A stretch of 64,000 bases of DNA from Rhizobium album (GCF_003122325.1 NZ_QFBC01000020.1:1-64000), one strand, 5' to 3'. Numbered from the stretch's first letter, positions 40,065 through 51,775 are shown. Translations and numbers: made by a program. Notes: generated from the sequence alone by a model not told the origin.

Positions 40065-42524
40065 TTAGAACAGGCCGCCGCTGCCCGACGTCACGGCCTG
40101 GTTGGCCTGCGGCGAGGTGCGCAGGATCTCTTCCGGATCCATCGTGCCCTCCATGCCGATCACCGAGAAGCTGTCGGCCGGGCCGGTGCCGGGCTTGAAG
40201 GCTTCCATGATGGTGTCCGGATCGCCTTCGAAGGCCTGCATGCCGGTCTTGCGGTTGACGGCGATCAGCGTCATGCCTTCCGGCAGGATGAACTTCGTCA
40301 CCGGCGTGTCCTTCACCGCCATCTGCATGAACTCGTTGAAGATCGGCGCGGAAAGCGAACCGCCGGTCGCACCGCGGCCGAGCGGCGCCGGACTGTCGAG
40401 GCCGATATAAAGACCGGCGACGAGATCGGCGGTGTAACCGACGAACCAGGCGTCCTTCTCGTCGTTGGTCGTGCCGGTCTTGCCGGCGACCGGACGGTCG
40501 AGCTTGATCTTGCCGGCCGCCGTGCCGCGGGTCACGACACCTTCCATCATCGAGGTGATCTGATAGGCGGTCATCGGATCGAGAACCTGCTCGCGGTTGT
40601 CCACCACGGTCGGTTCCTCCTGATTTTCCCAGGAGCCGGCATTGCAACCTTCGCAGACCCGCTCCTCGTGACGGAATATCGTCTTGCCGTAGCGATCCTG
40701 GATGCGGTCGATCAGCGACGGCTTGATCTGCTTGCCGCCGTTCGCCAGCACCGAATAGGCCGAAACCATGCGCAGTACGGTGGTTTCGCCGGAACCGAGC
40801 GACATCGACAGAAGCGGCGCCATCTTGTCGTAGATGCCGAAGCGTTCGGCATATTCGGCGACGAGGTTCATGCCCATGTCGTTGGCGAGACGCACCGTCA
40901 TCAGGTTGCGCGACTTCTCGATGCCGAGGCGCAACGTCGACGGGCCGGCCGAACCGCCGCCGTAATTTTCCGGGCGCCAGACGGTCCCGCCCGAGACGAT
41001 CTCGATCGGCGCGTCCATGATCACCGAGGCCGGCGTGTAGCCGTTGTCGAGAGCGGCGGCATAAACGAAGGGCTTGAAGGATGAACCGGGCTGCCGCTTG
41101 GCCTGCGTCGCGCGGTTGAATTCCGACTGCGCATAAGAAAACCCGCCGACCATGGCGAGAACGCGGCCCGTATGCGGGTCCATGGCGACGAGTGCGCCCT
41201 GCACCTTCGGCGGCTGGCGCAGGCGGAAGGTTTCCGTCGTCGCCGCATCGCCGATCGGCTCGACATAAACGACGTCACCCGGGGAGAAAACACCCTCGGG
41301 ACTCTTTGCCGTCTTGCGATCGCCCTTCGACGAACGATAGGCCCACTGCATGTTTTCGGCTTCGATCCGCGCCACCCGGCGCTCGGCCTTCACCTTGCCG
41401 TTCGCCTCTGTGCCGGGCTGCAGGCCGATCTCGGCGCTTTTCCTGTCGACGGAAATGACGACGGCGAGACGCCATTCCGGCACGTCGCTGAGGCCGGGAA
41501 CCTTCGCCAGCTCCTCGCCCCAATCCTTGGTCATGTCGATGGTGGCGACGGGACCGTGAAATCCGCGGCGTTCGTCGTAGCCGATCAGGCCGTCCTGCAG
41601 CGCCTTGCGCGCATAGGCCTGGATGACCGGATCAAGCGACGTGCGAACGGACAGGCCACCTTCATAAAGAGCATTGTCGCCGTAGCGCTCGATGATCTGA
41701 CGGCGTACCTCCTCGGCAAAGAACTCGGAAGCGGCCAGATAGGAACCGCCGCGGCGCAGGGTTACTCCCAGCGGCTGGTTCTTGGCGTCGGCCCCGTCGC
41801 TCTGGCTGACGTAACCGTTCTCCACCATGCGGTCGATGACCCAATTGCGGCGCTCGAGAGCCGCTTCGGCATGGCGGAACGGATGATAGTTGGACGGCCC
41901 TTTCGGCAGCGAGGCAAGATAGGCAGCCTCGGCGATCGTCAATTCCGTTACCGACTTGTCGAAATAGGTCAGCGCGGCGCCGGCAATGCCGTAGGAATTC
42001 ATGCCGAAGAAGATTTCGTTGAGATAAAGCTCGAGAATCTTGTCCTTGCTGTAGGCCTGTTCGATACGGAAGGAAAGGATCGCCTCCTTGATCTTGCGGT
42101 CGAAGGTCTGGTCGGCCGTCAGCAGGAAGTTCTTGGCCACCTGCTGCGTGATCGTCGATGCGCCGACCGGACGGCGGCCGGAACCCATGTTCTGGATGTT
42201 GACAACGATGGCGCGGGCCAAGCCGGAGAGATCGACGCCTGGATGATTGTAGAAATTCTTGTCTTCCGCCGAAAGGAAGGCCGCCTTCACGCGGTCGGGT
42301 ATCGCCTGGATCGGCAGGAACAGGCGGCGCTCGCGGGCATATTCCGCCATCAGCGCACCGTTGCCGGCGTGGACGCGTGTGGTGACGGGCGGCGCGTAGC
42401 TGTTCAGCACGGCATAGTCGGGCAGGTCCTTTGAAACGCCAGTGAGGTAGACGGCCACGACAGCCGCCACGCCGAAGAACATGACGCAGGCAATGCCGAA
42501 CAAATATCCAATCAGTCTGATCAT
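40065..42524 (-). CDS. mrcA: Penicillin-binding protein 1A
   Basis: An 819-residue bifunctional class A PBP for septal and lateral wall synthesis. N-terminal TM helix (LIGYLFGIACVMFFGVAAVVAVYL); GT51 glycosyltransferase with catalytic Glu in AEDKNFYNHPG and GASTITQQVAKNF; OB-like insert; transpeptidase with Ser in GSSFKPF (SxxK), SLGSGE and KTGTTNDEKDAW. The start at 42524 (MIRLIGYLF) gives the expected short cytoplasmic tail. Gene order amiC-mrcA-prfB is typical for Rhizobiaceae. Confidence 0.95.
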   Translation of the reverse strand: MIRLIGYLFGIACVMFFGVAAVVAVYLTGVSKDLPDYAVLNSYAPPVTTRVHAGNGALMAEYARERRLFLPIQAIPDRVKAAFLSAEDKNFYNHPGVDLSGLARAIVVNIQNMGSGRRPVGASTITQQVAKNFLLTADQTFDRKIKEAILSFRIEQAYSKDKILELYLNEIFFGMNSYGIAGAALTYFDKSVTELTIAEAAYLASLPKGPSNYHPFRHAEAALERRNWVIDRMVENGYVSQSDGADAKNQPLGVTLRRGGSYLAASEFFAEEVRRQIIERYGDNALYEGGLSVRTSLDPVIQAYARKALQDGLIGYDERRGFHGPVATIDMTKDWGEELAKVPGLSDVPEWRLAVVISVDRKSAEIGLQPGTEANGKVKAERRVARIEAENMQWAYRSSKGDRKTAKSPEGVFSPGDVVYVEPIGDAATTETFRLRQPPKVQGALVAMDPHTGRVLAMVGGFSYAQSEFNRATQAKRQPGSSFKPFVYAAALDNGYTPASVIMDAPIEIVSGGTVWRPENYGGGSAGPSTLRLGIEKSRNLMTVRLANDMGMNLVAEYAERFGIYDKMAPLLSMSLGSGETTVLRMVSAYSVLANGGKQIKPSLIDRIQDRYGKTIFRHEERVCEGCNAGSWENQEEPTVVDNREQVLDPMTAYQITSMMEGVVTRGTAAGKIKLDRPVAGKTGTTNDEKDAWFVGYTADLVAGLYIGLDSPAPLGRGATGGSLSAPIFNEFMQMAVKDTPVTKFILPEGMTLIAVNRKTGMQAFEGDPDTIMEAFKPGTGPADSFSVIGMEGTMDPEEILRTSPQANQAVTSGSGGLF

Positions 42525-42787
42525 AGTCTGAGCTACCGGTCTCCAGGACTGGAAAACGCCATGAACGCTCCATCCTCCGCCAATCTTCGCGCGTGCCAAA
42601 GCACAATCGCATATTCGGTCGCGTTTTGCACGAGACATCCCCGTTTGCAAGACAAGTCTCTCAAAGAGAGATGCGAGTCGAGCGGGGTTTACAATGGGTT
42701 AGGTCTAAAGGCGTGAATGTGCGCAAAATAGGGCTCAAATCGGCATTTCTGTCCACCGTGACCGTATCGCAACGCTTCGGCCCCGCT

Positions 42788-44032
42788 TCATCCGCCGCCG
42801 GAAACGGTTCTTTCGCGATAGCGCCGTACCGCGGCCGTCAGCAGGTCGGCGACTTTTTCCCGCCATTTTTCATCCACCAGCAGCTTTTCGTCTTCGAGAT
42901 TGGAGAGAAAACCGAGTTCCAGCAGAATCGAGGGCATATCCGGCGCCTGCAGCACCCGGAAGCCGGCATAACGGTGCGGATTGTTGATGAGCGACACCTG
43001 ACCCTCGAAAGAAGAGACCACGGCGCGCGCCATGGCGATGGAAAAGGCCTGTGTCTCGCGACGGGTCAGGTCGAGAAGAATGTCGGCAACGGCGGCCGGT
43101 TCGCTGCTCAGTGCCACGCCGGCGATTTCATCGGACAGGTTTTCGCGCTTGGCGAGATCGGCTGCCAGGCTGTCCGAAGCGGTATCGGAGATGGTGTAGA
43201 CGGTGGCGCCGCGGATATTGCGCTGGCGCAGCGTGTCGGCATGCAGCGAAATCAGCAGGTTGGCGTGGCGCCCGCGTGCGATCTGCACCCGTTCGGACAG
43301 CGAAAGGAATTTGTCCTTGTCGCGTGTCAGGAACGCCTCGATGCCCGGCTCGCGATTGAGGCGTTCGACGAAAGTCCGGGCAAATGACAGCGTGACGGTT
43401 TTCTCCTCGATCTTCGAATCGCTGCCGACGGCCCCCGCGTCGATCCCGCCGTGGCCGGCATCGACGGCGATGACGAAGCGGCTGTCCGGCGCTCCATCCT
43501 CGGACAAGGCGGCGCTCGCCGTTTCAGCCGTTGCGAGCGTGTCCTGCCAATCCTGCGCCTGCAGCAATTTGCCGAACCCGTCTTCCGTCACGGTCTCGGC
43601 ATCGAGCACCAGCCGGTAACCCTTGCCTCCTTCGTCGGCCTGCACCTCCGCCATGGCAAGCCGCACCGGCCGGCTGGCCGTGAGAACGATGCGCGCACTG
43701 TGTTCGTCCATGGCGCCGTAGCGGATATCGGTGAACAGGCCGCGCGGCGCCAGGTCGTCGGCGGCAAAGCCGAACGCCGTGCGCGGCAGGTCGACGATCA
43801 CCCGCACCGGATCGGCGACATAATGGACGGAGACCTTCAGCTCGCGATCGAAATCGATGACGATGCGCGTGCGGGCATTGTCGCCGGCGATGCGTGCGCC
43901 ATATGCAAGCAGTGGTTCGGATGGCTCGGCCGCAGCGGCGGCGGGAAAAGAAGCGAGGACGAAAAAGAGCAATGACAGAAAAAATGACGATTGTTGCGTG
44001 CCAAATCTGCCGATACGCCCCGAGCCCGCCAT
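42788..44032 (-). CDS. amiC: N-acetylmuramoyl-L-alanine amidase (AmiC-type)
   Basis: A 414-residue periplasmic zinc amidase cleaving between MurNAc and L-Ala for cell separation. Signal peptide (SFFLSLLFFVLASFPAAAAA), AMIN domain (about 40-150; ARTRIVIDFDRELKVSVHYVADPVRVIVDLP), and Amidase_3 domain with zinc ligands in DAGHGGIDAGAVG, the Glu in IEEKTVTLS, SLHAD, and the catalytic Glu in LLELGFLSN. GAAGGGCAGGGC precedes the ATG at 44032. Divergent from rne. Confidence 0.93.
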   Translation of the reverse strand: MAGSGRIGRFGTQQSSFFLSLLFFVLASFPAAAAAEPSEPLLAYGARIAGDNARTRIVIDFDRELKVSVHYVADPVRVIVDLPRTAFGFAADDLAPRGLFTDIRYGAMDEHSARIVLTASRPVRLAMAEVQADEGGKGYRLVLDAETVTEDGFGKLLQAQDWQDTLATAETASAALSEDGAPDSRFVIAVDAGHGGIDAGAVGSDSKIEEKTVTLSFARTFVERLNREPGIEAFLTRDKDKFLSLSERVQIARGRHANLLISLHADTLRQRNIRGATVYTISDTASDSLAADLAKRENLSDEIAGVALSSEPAAVADILLDLTRRETQAFSIAMARAVVSSFEGQVSLINNPHRYAGFRVLQAPDMPSILLELGFLSNLEDEKLLVDEKWREKVADLLTAAVRRYRERTVSGGG

Positions 44033-44102
44033 GCCCTGCCCTTCGCTGCTGAAAATCGTCCGCATTGTTGCCGATGCTATCCGTTACGTCCGGCGCCAAC
44101 CG

Positions 44103-44684
44103 GCCTAGCCATGAAAAGTGTCGGAAATTGGCCTTACCCTCCTGTGCCATTCCGGCACGGATTTATCCACCGCCGCTCGCGAGCGAATCCATCAATATGA
44201 TGGCAAACTTGGGTTTTCCCTTGCTATTGTGACAGATAAAACATAAAACGCAGGTGAAGGTTTAAGGTGTTAACGGGATAGAATCGCCGAAGGAGCAGCC
44301 AGCCGTAAGTGGACCTGGCGCTGGAAACGGTGGCTTCATCCGCCGTCAACGCACCTCGACCTGAAACTGGATCTAGGCCGGCGGTGGCCGGAAGCAATTA
44401 CTCGGTGGCGTGCCACCGTTGCTCTTCGAGCAAATTCATCGGACCCGATTACGGGTTCAAGTTATCGTCGTTCTCGTTTGGTCATTGATGTCGTTGCAGC
44501 AGTTTTCGTCAGAAATGAACAGGCCCGGGGGAAGCAAATCCTCCGAGAGTGTCTGGCTGCTGCCCTCGGAACCGACCGTTACGCGAATCATCATTTCCGG
44601 CGCACTGGCCGCTTTGCATATTCAATTCGCCTCCAGGCGCGATTGGTCTGCTCGCTCGCACCTGCGCCGAGGAGCACTATCTAC
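44103..44684. other. Long upstream region of rne
   Basis: Five hundred and eighty bases without a believable gene between divergent amiC and rne. A weak promoter candidate is TTGCTA (44221-44226), 17 bp, TAAAAC (44244-44249). Transcription from there would give a 5' UTR of more than 400 nt, as expected if rne is autoregulated through its leader as in other bacteria. Confidence 0.4.
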
Positions 44685-47630
44685 ATGGCAGACAAAATGC
44701 TTATCGATGCGTCTCACGAAGAGGAGACGCGCGTCGTTGTCGTACGCGGCAACCGCATAGAAGAATTCGATTTCGAATCGCAGCACAAGAAGCAGATCCG
44801 CGGCAATATCTATCTGGCGAAAGTCACCCGCGTCGAACCTTCGCTGCAGGCGGCCTTCGTCGATTACGGCGGCAATCGCCACGGCTTCCTGGCCTTTGCG
44901 GAAATCCATCCCGATTATTACCAGATTCCCCTCGCCGACCGGCAGGCGCTGCTGCGCGCCGAGGCAGAGGAGCATCGCAAGGACGACGACATCGAGCATG
45001 TCGAGACGGCGCTGGATCTCGCCAGGGAAGACCAGCCGGATATCGGCATCGTCGCCGCCGAAGAGCCGGATTCCTCCGAGCAGCCCGCTTCCTCCGAAGA
45101 AGTAGCCGCCGAGGCGGCCCCGGCGGAAGCCGAAGCGGCGGTTGCCGTCGAAGAGGAGGTCAAGCCGAAGGCCAAGCCGCGCCGCAGCCGCGCCAAGCGC
45201 AAGACGGAAGAGCCGGCAGCGGACGTTGCCGCTGAGGCCGCACCCGAGGCGGTCGAAAGCGTCGAAGCCCCTGCCGAAGGCGAGGACGACGACGGCAAGC
45301 CCGGCGAAATGGCTGCGATGGTCGAGTCCGACTCGATTTCGGAAGATGCCCGCGGCCGCCGTCACAATGACGACGACGATGATGACGACGACGATGGCGA
45401 CGGCGAGAAGGAAGTCATCGAGTCGGTCGGCGCCGAAGATGCGATGGAAGAGGTTCCCGATCGCATCGTCCGCAAGCCGCGCAAGCAGTACCGCATCCAG
45501 GAAGTCATCAAGCGTCGACAGATCCTGCTGGTGCAGGTCGCCAAGGAAGAGCGCGGCAACAAGGGTGCGGCGCTGACCACCTACCTGTCGCTTGCCGGCC
45601 GCTATTCGGTGCTGATGCCGAACACGGCGCGCGGCGGCGGGATTTCCCGCAAGATCACCCAGCCGCAGGACCGCAAGCGCCTGAAGGAAGTGGCCCGGTC
45701 GCTGGAAGTGCCGCTGGGCATGGGCGTCATCCTGCGCACCGCCGGCGCCAACCGCACCAAGGTCGAGATCAAGCGCGACTTCGAATATCTGATGCGCCTG
45801 TGGGAAAACGTCCGGACGCTGACGCTGAACTCGATCGCGCCGTGCCTCGTCTACGAGGAAGGCTCGCTGATCAAGCGTTCGATCCGCGACCTCTACAACA
45901 AGGATATCGGCGAGATCATCGTTGCCGGCGAGGAAGGCTATCGTGAAGCGAAAGACTTCATGAAGATGCTGATGCCGAGCCACGCCAAGGTGGTCCAGCC
46001 CTACCGCGACCTGCACCCGATCTTCTCGCGCTCCGGCATCGAGGCGCAGCTCGACCGTATGCTGCAGCCGCAGGTGACGCTGAAGTCCGGCGGCTACATC
46101 ATCATCAACCAGACGGAAGCGCTGGTTGCCATCGACGTCAACTCCGGCCGTTCGACGCGCGAACACTCGATCGAGGATACGGCGCTGCAGACCAACCTGG
46201 AGGCGGCCGAGGAAGTCGCCCGCCAGTTGCGCCTGCGCGACCTGGCCGGCCTGATCGTCATCGACTTCATCGACATGGAGGAGAAGCGCAACAACCGCTC
46301 CGTCGAGAAGAAGCTCAAGGATTGCCTGAAGAACGACCGCGCCCGCATCCAGGTCGGCCGCATCTCGCATTTCGGTCTTCTGGAAATGTCGCGCCAGCGT
46401 ATCCGTGCTTCGGTGCTGGAATCGACGACGCAGGTCTGCCCGCATTGCGCCGGCACCGGCCACGTCCGTTCGCAGTCCTCCGTCGCCCTGCACGTGCTGC
46501 GCGGCATCGAGGAGTACCTGCTGAAGAACACGACGCACGACATCACCGTGCGCACCACGCCGGAAACGGCGCTGTACCTGCTCAACCACAAGCGCGGCAC
46601 CATCGTCGATTACGAAAACCGCTTCGGCGTTTCGATCATCATCGAATCCGACGGCGCCGTCGGTGCGCAGCACTTCAATATCGAACGCGGCGAGCCGGTT
46701 GAAAACCCCGTCAGGATCGAGAGCCTGCTGCAGTTCGCGCCCGAACCGGATGACGACGACGATGATATCGTCATCGAGCAGGACGAAGACGAAGACGAAG
46801 ACATCGTCGAGAAGGCGGAAGCCGCCGAGCAGCCGCAGGCATCGAATGGCGACGACCAGAACGGTCGCAAGCGCAAGCGCCGCCGCCGCCGCCGCGGCAA
46901 CAAGGGCAATGCGGCCGGTGGCGACGAACAGGCCGTCCGTTCGGAATCCTTTGCCGCAGGCGAGGCCGATGACGAGGATGGCGACGAAGACGAAGAAGAA
47001 GGCGATACCGGCGCCGAACAGGATGCGGCAGCCGACGCCTCCGACGACAACGGCAAGCGCAAGCGCCGCCGTCGCGGCAAGCGTGGCGGACGCCGCAGCC
47101 GCAGCGAAGACGGCGTGGAAGGTGCAGGCGCCAACGCCGATGATGGCGAAGGAGACGAATCCGACCTTGACGAAGCCGCCCGGCAGGAACCTGTCGTAAC
47201 CGCCGAACTGGTCGAAAACGTCGCGGAAGAGGTGGTGGAAGCCCAGGCCGCGATGGCAGCGGTCGAGACCGCTCCCGTCGTGGCGGAAGAGCCGAAAGGC
47301 GCCAAGCCGCGCCGCAGCCGCAAGAAGGCCGCGCCGTCCCCTGTCGAGGAGCCGGTCATCGAAGCGGTATCGGTCGATGTCGAGGAAGTGGAAACGCTTG
47401 CCGGCAATGCCGCCGACCTCGCAGACGAGACGGAACAGGCCGGGGAACCCGTTGCACCGCAGCCCGCCGAAACCGGAGAGGCAGACAAGCCGGGGCGTGC
47501 CAACAGGGAGTCCAACGTTTCCTCTTCGGCACCGGTGGTCACCTCCAACAAGACAACCGACGGCAACGGCGACGATGATCCGTCGAAGCCGAAAAAAGCC
47601 GGATGGTGGCAGCGCCGCGGCTTCTTCTGA
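44685..47630 (+). CDS. rne: Ribonuclease E
   Basis: A 981-residue endoribonuclease and degradosome scaffold. S1 RNA-binding domain near the N-terminus (RGNIYLAKVTRVEPSLQAAFVDYG) is interrupted by a long acidic/Ala-rich insertion (about 100-250), as in alphaproteobacterial enzymes. The DNase I-like catalytic core has Asp in VAIDVNSGRSTREHS and IVIDFIDM. Zinc-link CPHCAGTGHV follows. The C-terminal 280 residues are disordered, with acidic blocks and RKRRRRRRG-type basic blocks that bind RNA and partners. The ATG at 44685 begins MADKMLIDAS. Confidence 0.95.
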   Translation: MADKMLIDASHEEETRVVVVRGNRIEEFDFESQHKKQIRGNIYLAKVTRVEPSLQAAFVDYGGNRHGFLAFAEIHPDYYQIPLADRQALLRAEAEEHRKDDDIEHVETALDLAREDQPDIGIVAAEEPDSSEQPASSEEVAAEAAPAEAEAAVAVEEEVKPKAKPRRSRAKRKTEEPAADVAAEAAPEAVESVEAPAEGEDDDGKPGEMAAMVESDSISEDARGRRHNDDDDDDDDDGDGEKEVIESVGAEDAMEEVPDRIVRKPRKQYRIQEVIKRRQILLVQVAKEERGNKGAALTTYLSLAGRYSVLMPNTARGGGISRKITQPQDRKRLKEVARSLEVPLGMGVILRTAGANRTKVEIKRDFEYLMRLWENVRTLTLNSIAPCLVYEEGSLIKRSIRDLYNKDIGEIIVAGEEGYREAKDFMKMLMPSHAKVVQPYRDLHPIFSRSGIEAQLDRMLQPQVTLKSGGYIIINQTEALVAIDVNSGRSTREHSIEDTALQTNLEAAEEVARQLRLRDLAGLIVIDFIDMEEKRNNRSVEKKLKDCLKNDRARIQVGRISHFGLLEMSRQRIRASVLESTTQVCPHCAGTGHVRSQSSVALHVLRGIEEYLLKNTTHDITVRTTPETALYLLNHKRGTIVDYENRFGVSIIIESDGAVGAQHFNIERGEPVENPVRIESLLQFAPEPDDDDDDIVIEQDEDEDEDIVEKAEAAEQPQASNGDDQNGRKRKRRRRRRGNKGNAAGGDEQAVRSESFAAGEADDEDGDEDEEEGDTGAEQDAAADASDDNGKRKRRRRGKRGGRRSRSEDGVEGAGANADDGEGDESDLDEAARQEPVVTAELVENVAEEVVEAQAAMAAVETAPVVAEEPKGAKPRRSRKKAAPSPVEEPVIEAVSVDVEEVETLAGNAADLADETEQAGEPVAPQPAETGEADKPGRANRESNVSSSAPVVTSNKTTDGNGDDDPSKPKKAGWWQRRGFF

Positions 47631-47651
47631 GAAACGCGACCCATACGCATG

Positions 47652-47680
47652 AAAAGTCGGCCCCGTGGCCGACTTTTTTT
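47652..47680 (+). terminator. Rho-independent terminator of rne
   Basis: An 11-bp perfect stem AAAAGTCGGCC (47652-47662) / GGCCGACTTTT (47667-47677) with loop CCGT, followed by a T-run to 47680. Lies 22 bp after the rne stop. Confidence 0.9.
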
Positions 47681-47788
47681 GTTTCCGGACAGGCTGTGCC
47701 GCCGGAAACAGCGCCAACTTCAAAAACTTGCGATATAAATGTCGTTGGGTGAGATCGGCTCATCCAAGACGACATGAGGAGAACACGC

Positions 47789-48037
47789 ATGCGCAAGTTT
47801 ATCATCGCCATGGCTGTTGCGGCCACGGCGGTCACCGGAGCCGCTGTCCCGTCCTATGCCGCAGGTCTTTCCCTGAGCTTGGATGCCGGTCAGCGATACG
47901 ATCGGCAGATCGGCGTGCAGGAGGTCCAATACTACAACGGGTACCATCGCAAGAAGCGTTGCTGGTGGAAGAAGGTTCGCCGTTATGATTCCTACGGCAA
48001 CCGTTATTGGGAACGTGTCCGCGTCTGCCGCCACTAA
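47789..48037 (+). CDS. Small secreted basic protein
   Basis: Eighty-two residues with a signal peptide (KFIIAMAVAATAVTGAAVPSYAA). The mature part is rich in Tyr, Arg, Trp and Lys (YYNGYHRKKRCWWKKVRRYDSYGNRYWERVRVCRH) with two Cys. This is typical of small rhizobial periplasmic proteins of unknown function. AGGAG precedes the ATG at 47789. Confidence 0.75.
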   Translation: MRKFIIAMAVAATAVTGAAVPSYAAGLSLSLDAGQRYDRQIGVQEVQYYNGYHRKKRCWWKKVRRYDSYGNRYWERVRVCRH

Positions 48038-48060
48038 TTCCCGCCCCTGCTGAATCCCAG

Positions 48061-48090
48061 GGAAGCCCGTCATGTTCAGATCGGGCTTCC
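48061..48090 (+). terminator. Probable terminator of the small secreted protein gene
   Basis: GGAAGCCCG (48061-48069) pairs with CGGGCTTCC (48082-48090), a 9-bp stem with a 12-nt loop, followed by a moderately T-rich TTCCTT. Lies 24 bp after the stop. Confidence 0.6.
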
Positions 48091-48348
48091 TTCCTTGCCA
48101 ATACGCATGCCGCTCGCTGCCGGATCGCCTGATCCGGACCCGTTCGGCATGCGATTTCGGTGTCCGCTCCCCTCGGCGCCTGAGATTTGCCGCATTGCTC
48201 CGATCATCACAATGCAGCGACCGGTGGGCTTGAAGCCTATTTTTATGTTTTCCGGAAAAGGCAGGCATCGTAAGCTGCACAAGCATTGATGCCGGCCGAG
48301 CACCGGTATATCCGACAAAGCCGCAGCCGATATTTTTTGAGGAACTCC

Positions 48349-49116
48349 ATGGCCTTTCATATCAAGACCCTTGCCGCAACCGCCCTGATGGCCATGCCCT
48401 TCGCGCTGGCATCCGTCGTTCCCGCCTATGCCCTGGACGACAAGCAGAAGGAAGAGATCGGCGCCTTCATCAAGGAATACCTCGTCGCCAATCCCGAGAT
48501 CATGCTCGATGTCCAGGACGCGCTGAAGAAGAAGCAGGAAGATGCCCAGGCAAAGATGGCCGAGCAGGCCGTCACCGAAAACAAGGCGGCGATCTTCACC
48601 TCCGCCGACGACATCTCGCTCGGCAATCCGAATGGCGACGTCACCATCGTCGAGTTCTTCGATTACAATTGCGGCTACTGCAAGCACGCCCTCGCCGACA
48701 TGGACACGATCCTCGCCAAGGACACCAATGTGCGCTTCGTGCTGAAGGAATTCCCGATCCTCGGACCGGATTCGCTTGCCGCGCACAGGGTTTCGGCGGC
48801 CTTCCGCCAGATCGCTCCGGAAAAATACGGCGAATTCCATCGCGCCCTGCTCGGCGGCGAAGGCCGCGCCAATGAAGACAAGGCGATCGACGTCGCCACG
48901 TCGCTCGGCGTCAGCGAAGATGCGCTGCGCAAGGCGATGGCCGACAAGCCGAACGATGACTCCGTCAAGCAGGCCTACAAGCTGGCGACGGCGCTGGGTG
49001 TCAGCGGCACGCCGTCCTATGTTGTCGGCAGCGAGGCCGTTTATGGCGCCATCGGCGCGGACGCGCTGGAAGCGAAGATCGGCAATGTCAGAAGCTGCGG
49101 CAAGGCCACATGCTAA
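48349..49116 (+). CDS. DsbA-family thiol:disulfide oxidoreductase
   Basis: A 255-residue periplasmic protein. Signal peptide (ALMAMPFALASVVPAYA), an N-terminal helical extension (about 25-75), then the thioredoxin fold with active site DYNCGYCKHA (CGYC) and the cis-Pro loop GVSGTPSYVVG. The extension resembles the ScsC/BcfH/Com1-type DsbA group, where it drives oligomerisation, so oxidase versus isomerase activity cannot be told from sequence. ATG at 48349 after TGAGGAAC. Confidence 0.88.
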   Translation: MAFHIKTLAATALMAMPFALASVVPAYALDDKQKEEIGAFIKEYLVANPEIMLDVQDALKKKQEDAQAKMAEQAVTENKAAIFTSADDISLGNPNGDVTIVEFFDYNCGYCKHALADMDTILAKDTNVRFVLKEFPILGPDSLAAHRVSAAFRQIAPEKYGEFHRALLGGEGRANEDKAIDVATSLGVSEDALRKAMADKPNDDSVKQAYKLATALGVSGTPSYVVGSEAVYGAIGADALEAKIGNVRSCGKATC

Positions 49117-49329
49117 GGCTTTGCATCCTGCAGGGCGGCATGAATTGCGCCTGATCGGTGGAGACACGTGGACCCGGGCGTCAAAGGGCTTTCCCTTGGA
49201 CGCCCGGCAGTCTATAGCTGCGCCTTGAATTTTAAGCGTAGCGGCCTCTTCAGTGGTGCGCTGGCGACATTGGACAGCGCTTGGCGCTTTGAAACATAAC
49301 GCAAGAACAAGAATACAGGGCATAGATCC

Positions 49330-49800
49330 ATGGCTGAAAAGAAAACGGGTATCGACAAGTCGTTGATCCGCGAACTCGCGAACATCCTCAACGAAACCGA
49401 CCTCACGGAAATCGAAGTCGAACAGGAAGATATGCGCATCCGGGTGTCGCGTGAGCGCGCTCCGCAATACATTCAGGCGCCGGTACCGGTGGCCCAGCCA
49501 GCTTTTGCGGCAACGATTCCGGCGACCGCCTCTGTTGCCGCAACGCCGACGACCACCCGTGACCCGGCAAACGTCGTGACCGCGCCGATGGTCGGCACCT
49601 GCTACATGGCGCCTGCCCCGGGTGCCCGCCCCTTCATAGAAGTCGGCGCGACGGTCAAGGAAGGCCAGACGCTGCTGATCATCGAAGCGATGAAGACCAT
49701 GAACCAGATCCCCTCGCCGCGTTCCGGCGTCGTCAAGGAAATCCTCGTGGATGATGGCCGACCCGTTGAATACGGCGAAGCGATGATCGTCCTCGAATAA
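49330..49800 (+). CDS. accB: Biotin carboxyl carrier protein of acetyl-CoA carboxylase
   Basis: A 156-residue protein carrying biotin for fatty-acid synthesis. N-terminal dimerisation helix ([24 protein letters not shown]), Pro/Ala-rich linker (about 47-80), and the biotinyl domain with the biotinylated Lys in EAMKTMN. Followed 11 bp later by accC. The gene before it is DsbA-like; the aroQ gene that I would expect here in rhizobia is absent. Confidence 0.95.
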   Translation: MAEKKTGIDKSLIRELANILNETDLTEIEVEQEDMRIRVSRERAPQYIQAPVPVAQPAFAATIPATASVAATPTTTRDPANVVTAPMVGTCYMAPAPGARPFIEVGATVKEGQTLLIIEAMKTMNQIPSPRSGVVKEILVDDGRPVEYGEAMIVLE

Positions 49801-49811
49801 GGCTGGACCGC

Positions 49812-51155
<1,344 letters not shown>

Positions 51156-51160
51156 GGCGC

Positions 51161-51775
51161 ATGGCGACGAAGCGCGGCAGATATTCGACGATCACGCCGG
51201 AGATCCTGCTGCGCGCCTATTCCATCGGGCTCTTCCCGATGGCCGAATCGGCGGACGACCCGGAGATCTTCTGGGTCGAGCCGGAGGTGCGGGGCGTCAT
51301 CCCGCTCGACGCCTTCCATGTTTCCCGCAGCCTTGCCAAGGAACTGCGGCGCACGGCCTACGACATCCGTTTCGACACGGCTTTCGACCGGGTCATCGAA
51401 GCCTGCGCCGAATCGACGGGTGACAGGCCGACGACCTGGATCAACAGCACCATCCGCTCCCTGTACACGACACTGCACCGCTACGGCCATGCCCACTCCG
51501 TCGAGGCCTGGGATGGGGAAACGCTGGTTGGCGGGCTTTACGGCGTCTCTCTGGGCGCCGCCTTCTTCGGGGAGAGCATGTTCTCCCGGCGCACCAACGC
51601 GTCGAAAATGTGCCTCGTCCGGCTGGTCGAGCGCCTGAGGCAGAAGGGTTTCCTGCTGCTCGACACCCAGTTCACCACCGATCATCTGAAGACATTCGGC
51701 GCCATCGATGTCCCGAAAGAGGACTATGGCCGGATGCTTGAGAAGGCGATGGATTCCCCGCACCTGGAATTCTGA
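51161..51775 (+). CDS. aat: Leucyl/phenylalanyl-tRNA--protein transferase
   Basis: A 204-residue enzyme that adds Leu or Phe to N-terminal Lys/Arg for the N-end rule. Family signatures: [99 protein letters not shown] at 51161, 5 bp after accC. Confidence 0.95.
   Translation: MATKRGRYSTITPEILLRAYSIGLFPMAESADDPEIFWVEPEVRGVIPLDAFHVSRSLAKELRRTAYDIRFDTAFDRVIEACAESTGDRPTTWINSTIRSLYTTLHRYGHAHSVEAWDGETLVGGLYGVSLGAAFFGESMFSRRTNASKMCLVRLVERLRQKGFLLLDTQFTTDHLKTFGAIDVPKEDYGRMLEKAMDSPHLEF

Noticed and set aside
40005..42434. Long plus-strand frames over mrcA
   Set aside because: Shadow frames of a clear PBP1A gene; Arg/Gly-rich with no domain.
44622..47723. A 1033-codon open frame antisense to rne, and smaller antisense frames beside it
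   Set aside because: Product of the GC-rich, repetitive codons of RNase E; no family signature and no ribosome-binding site.
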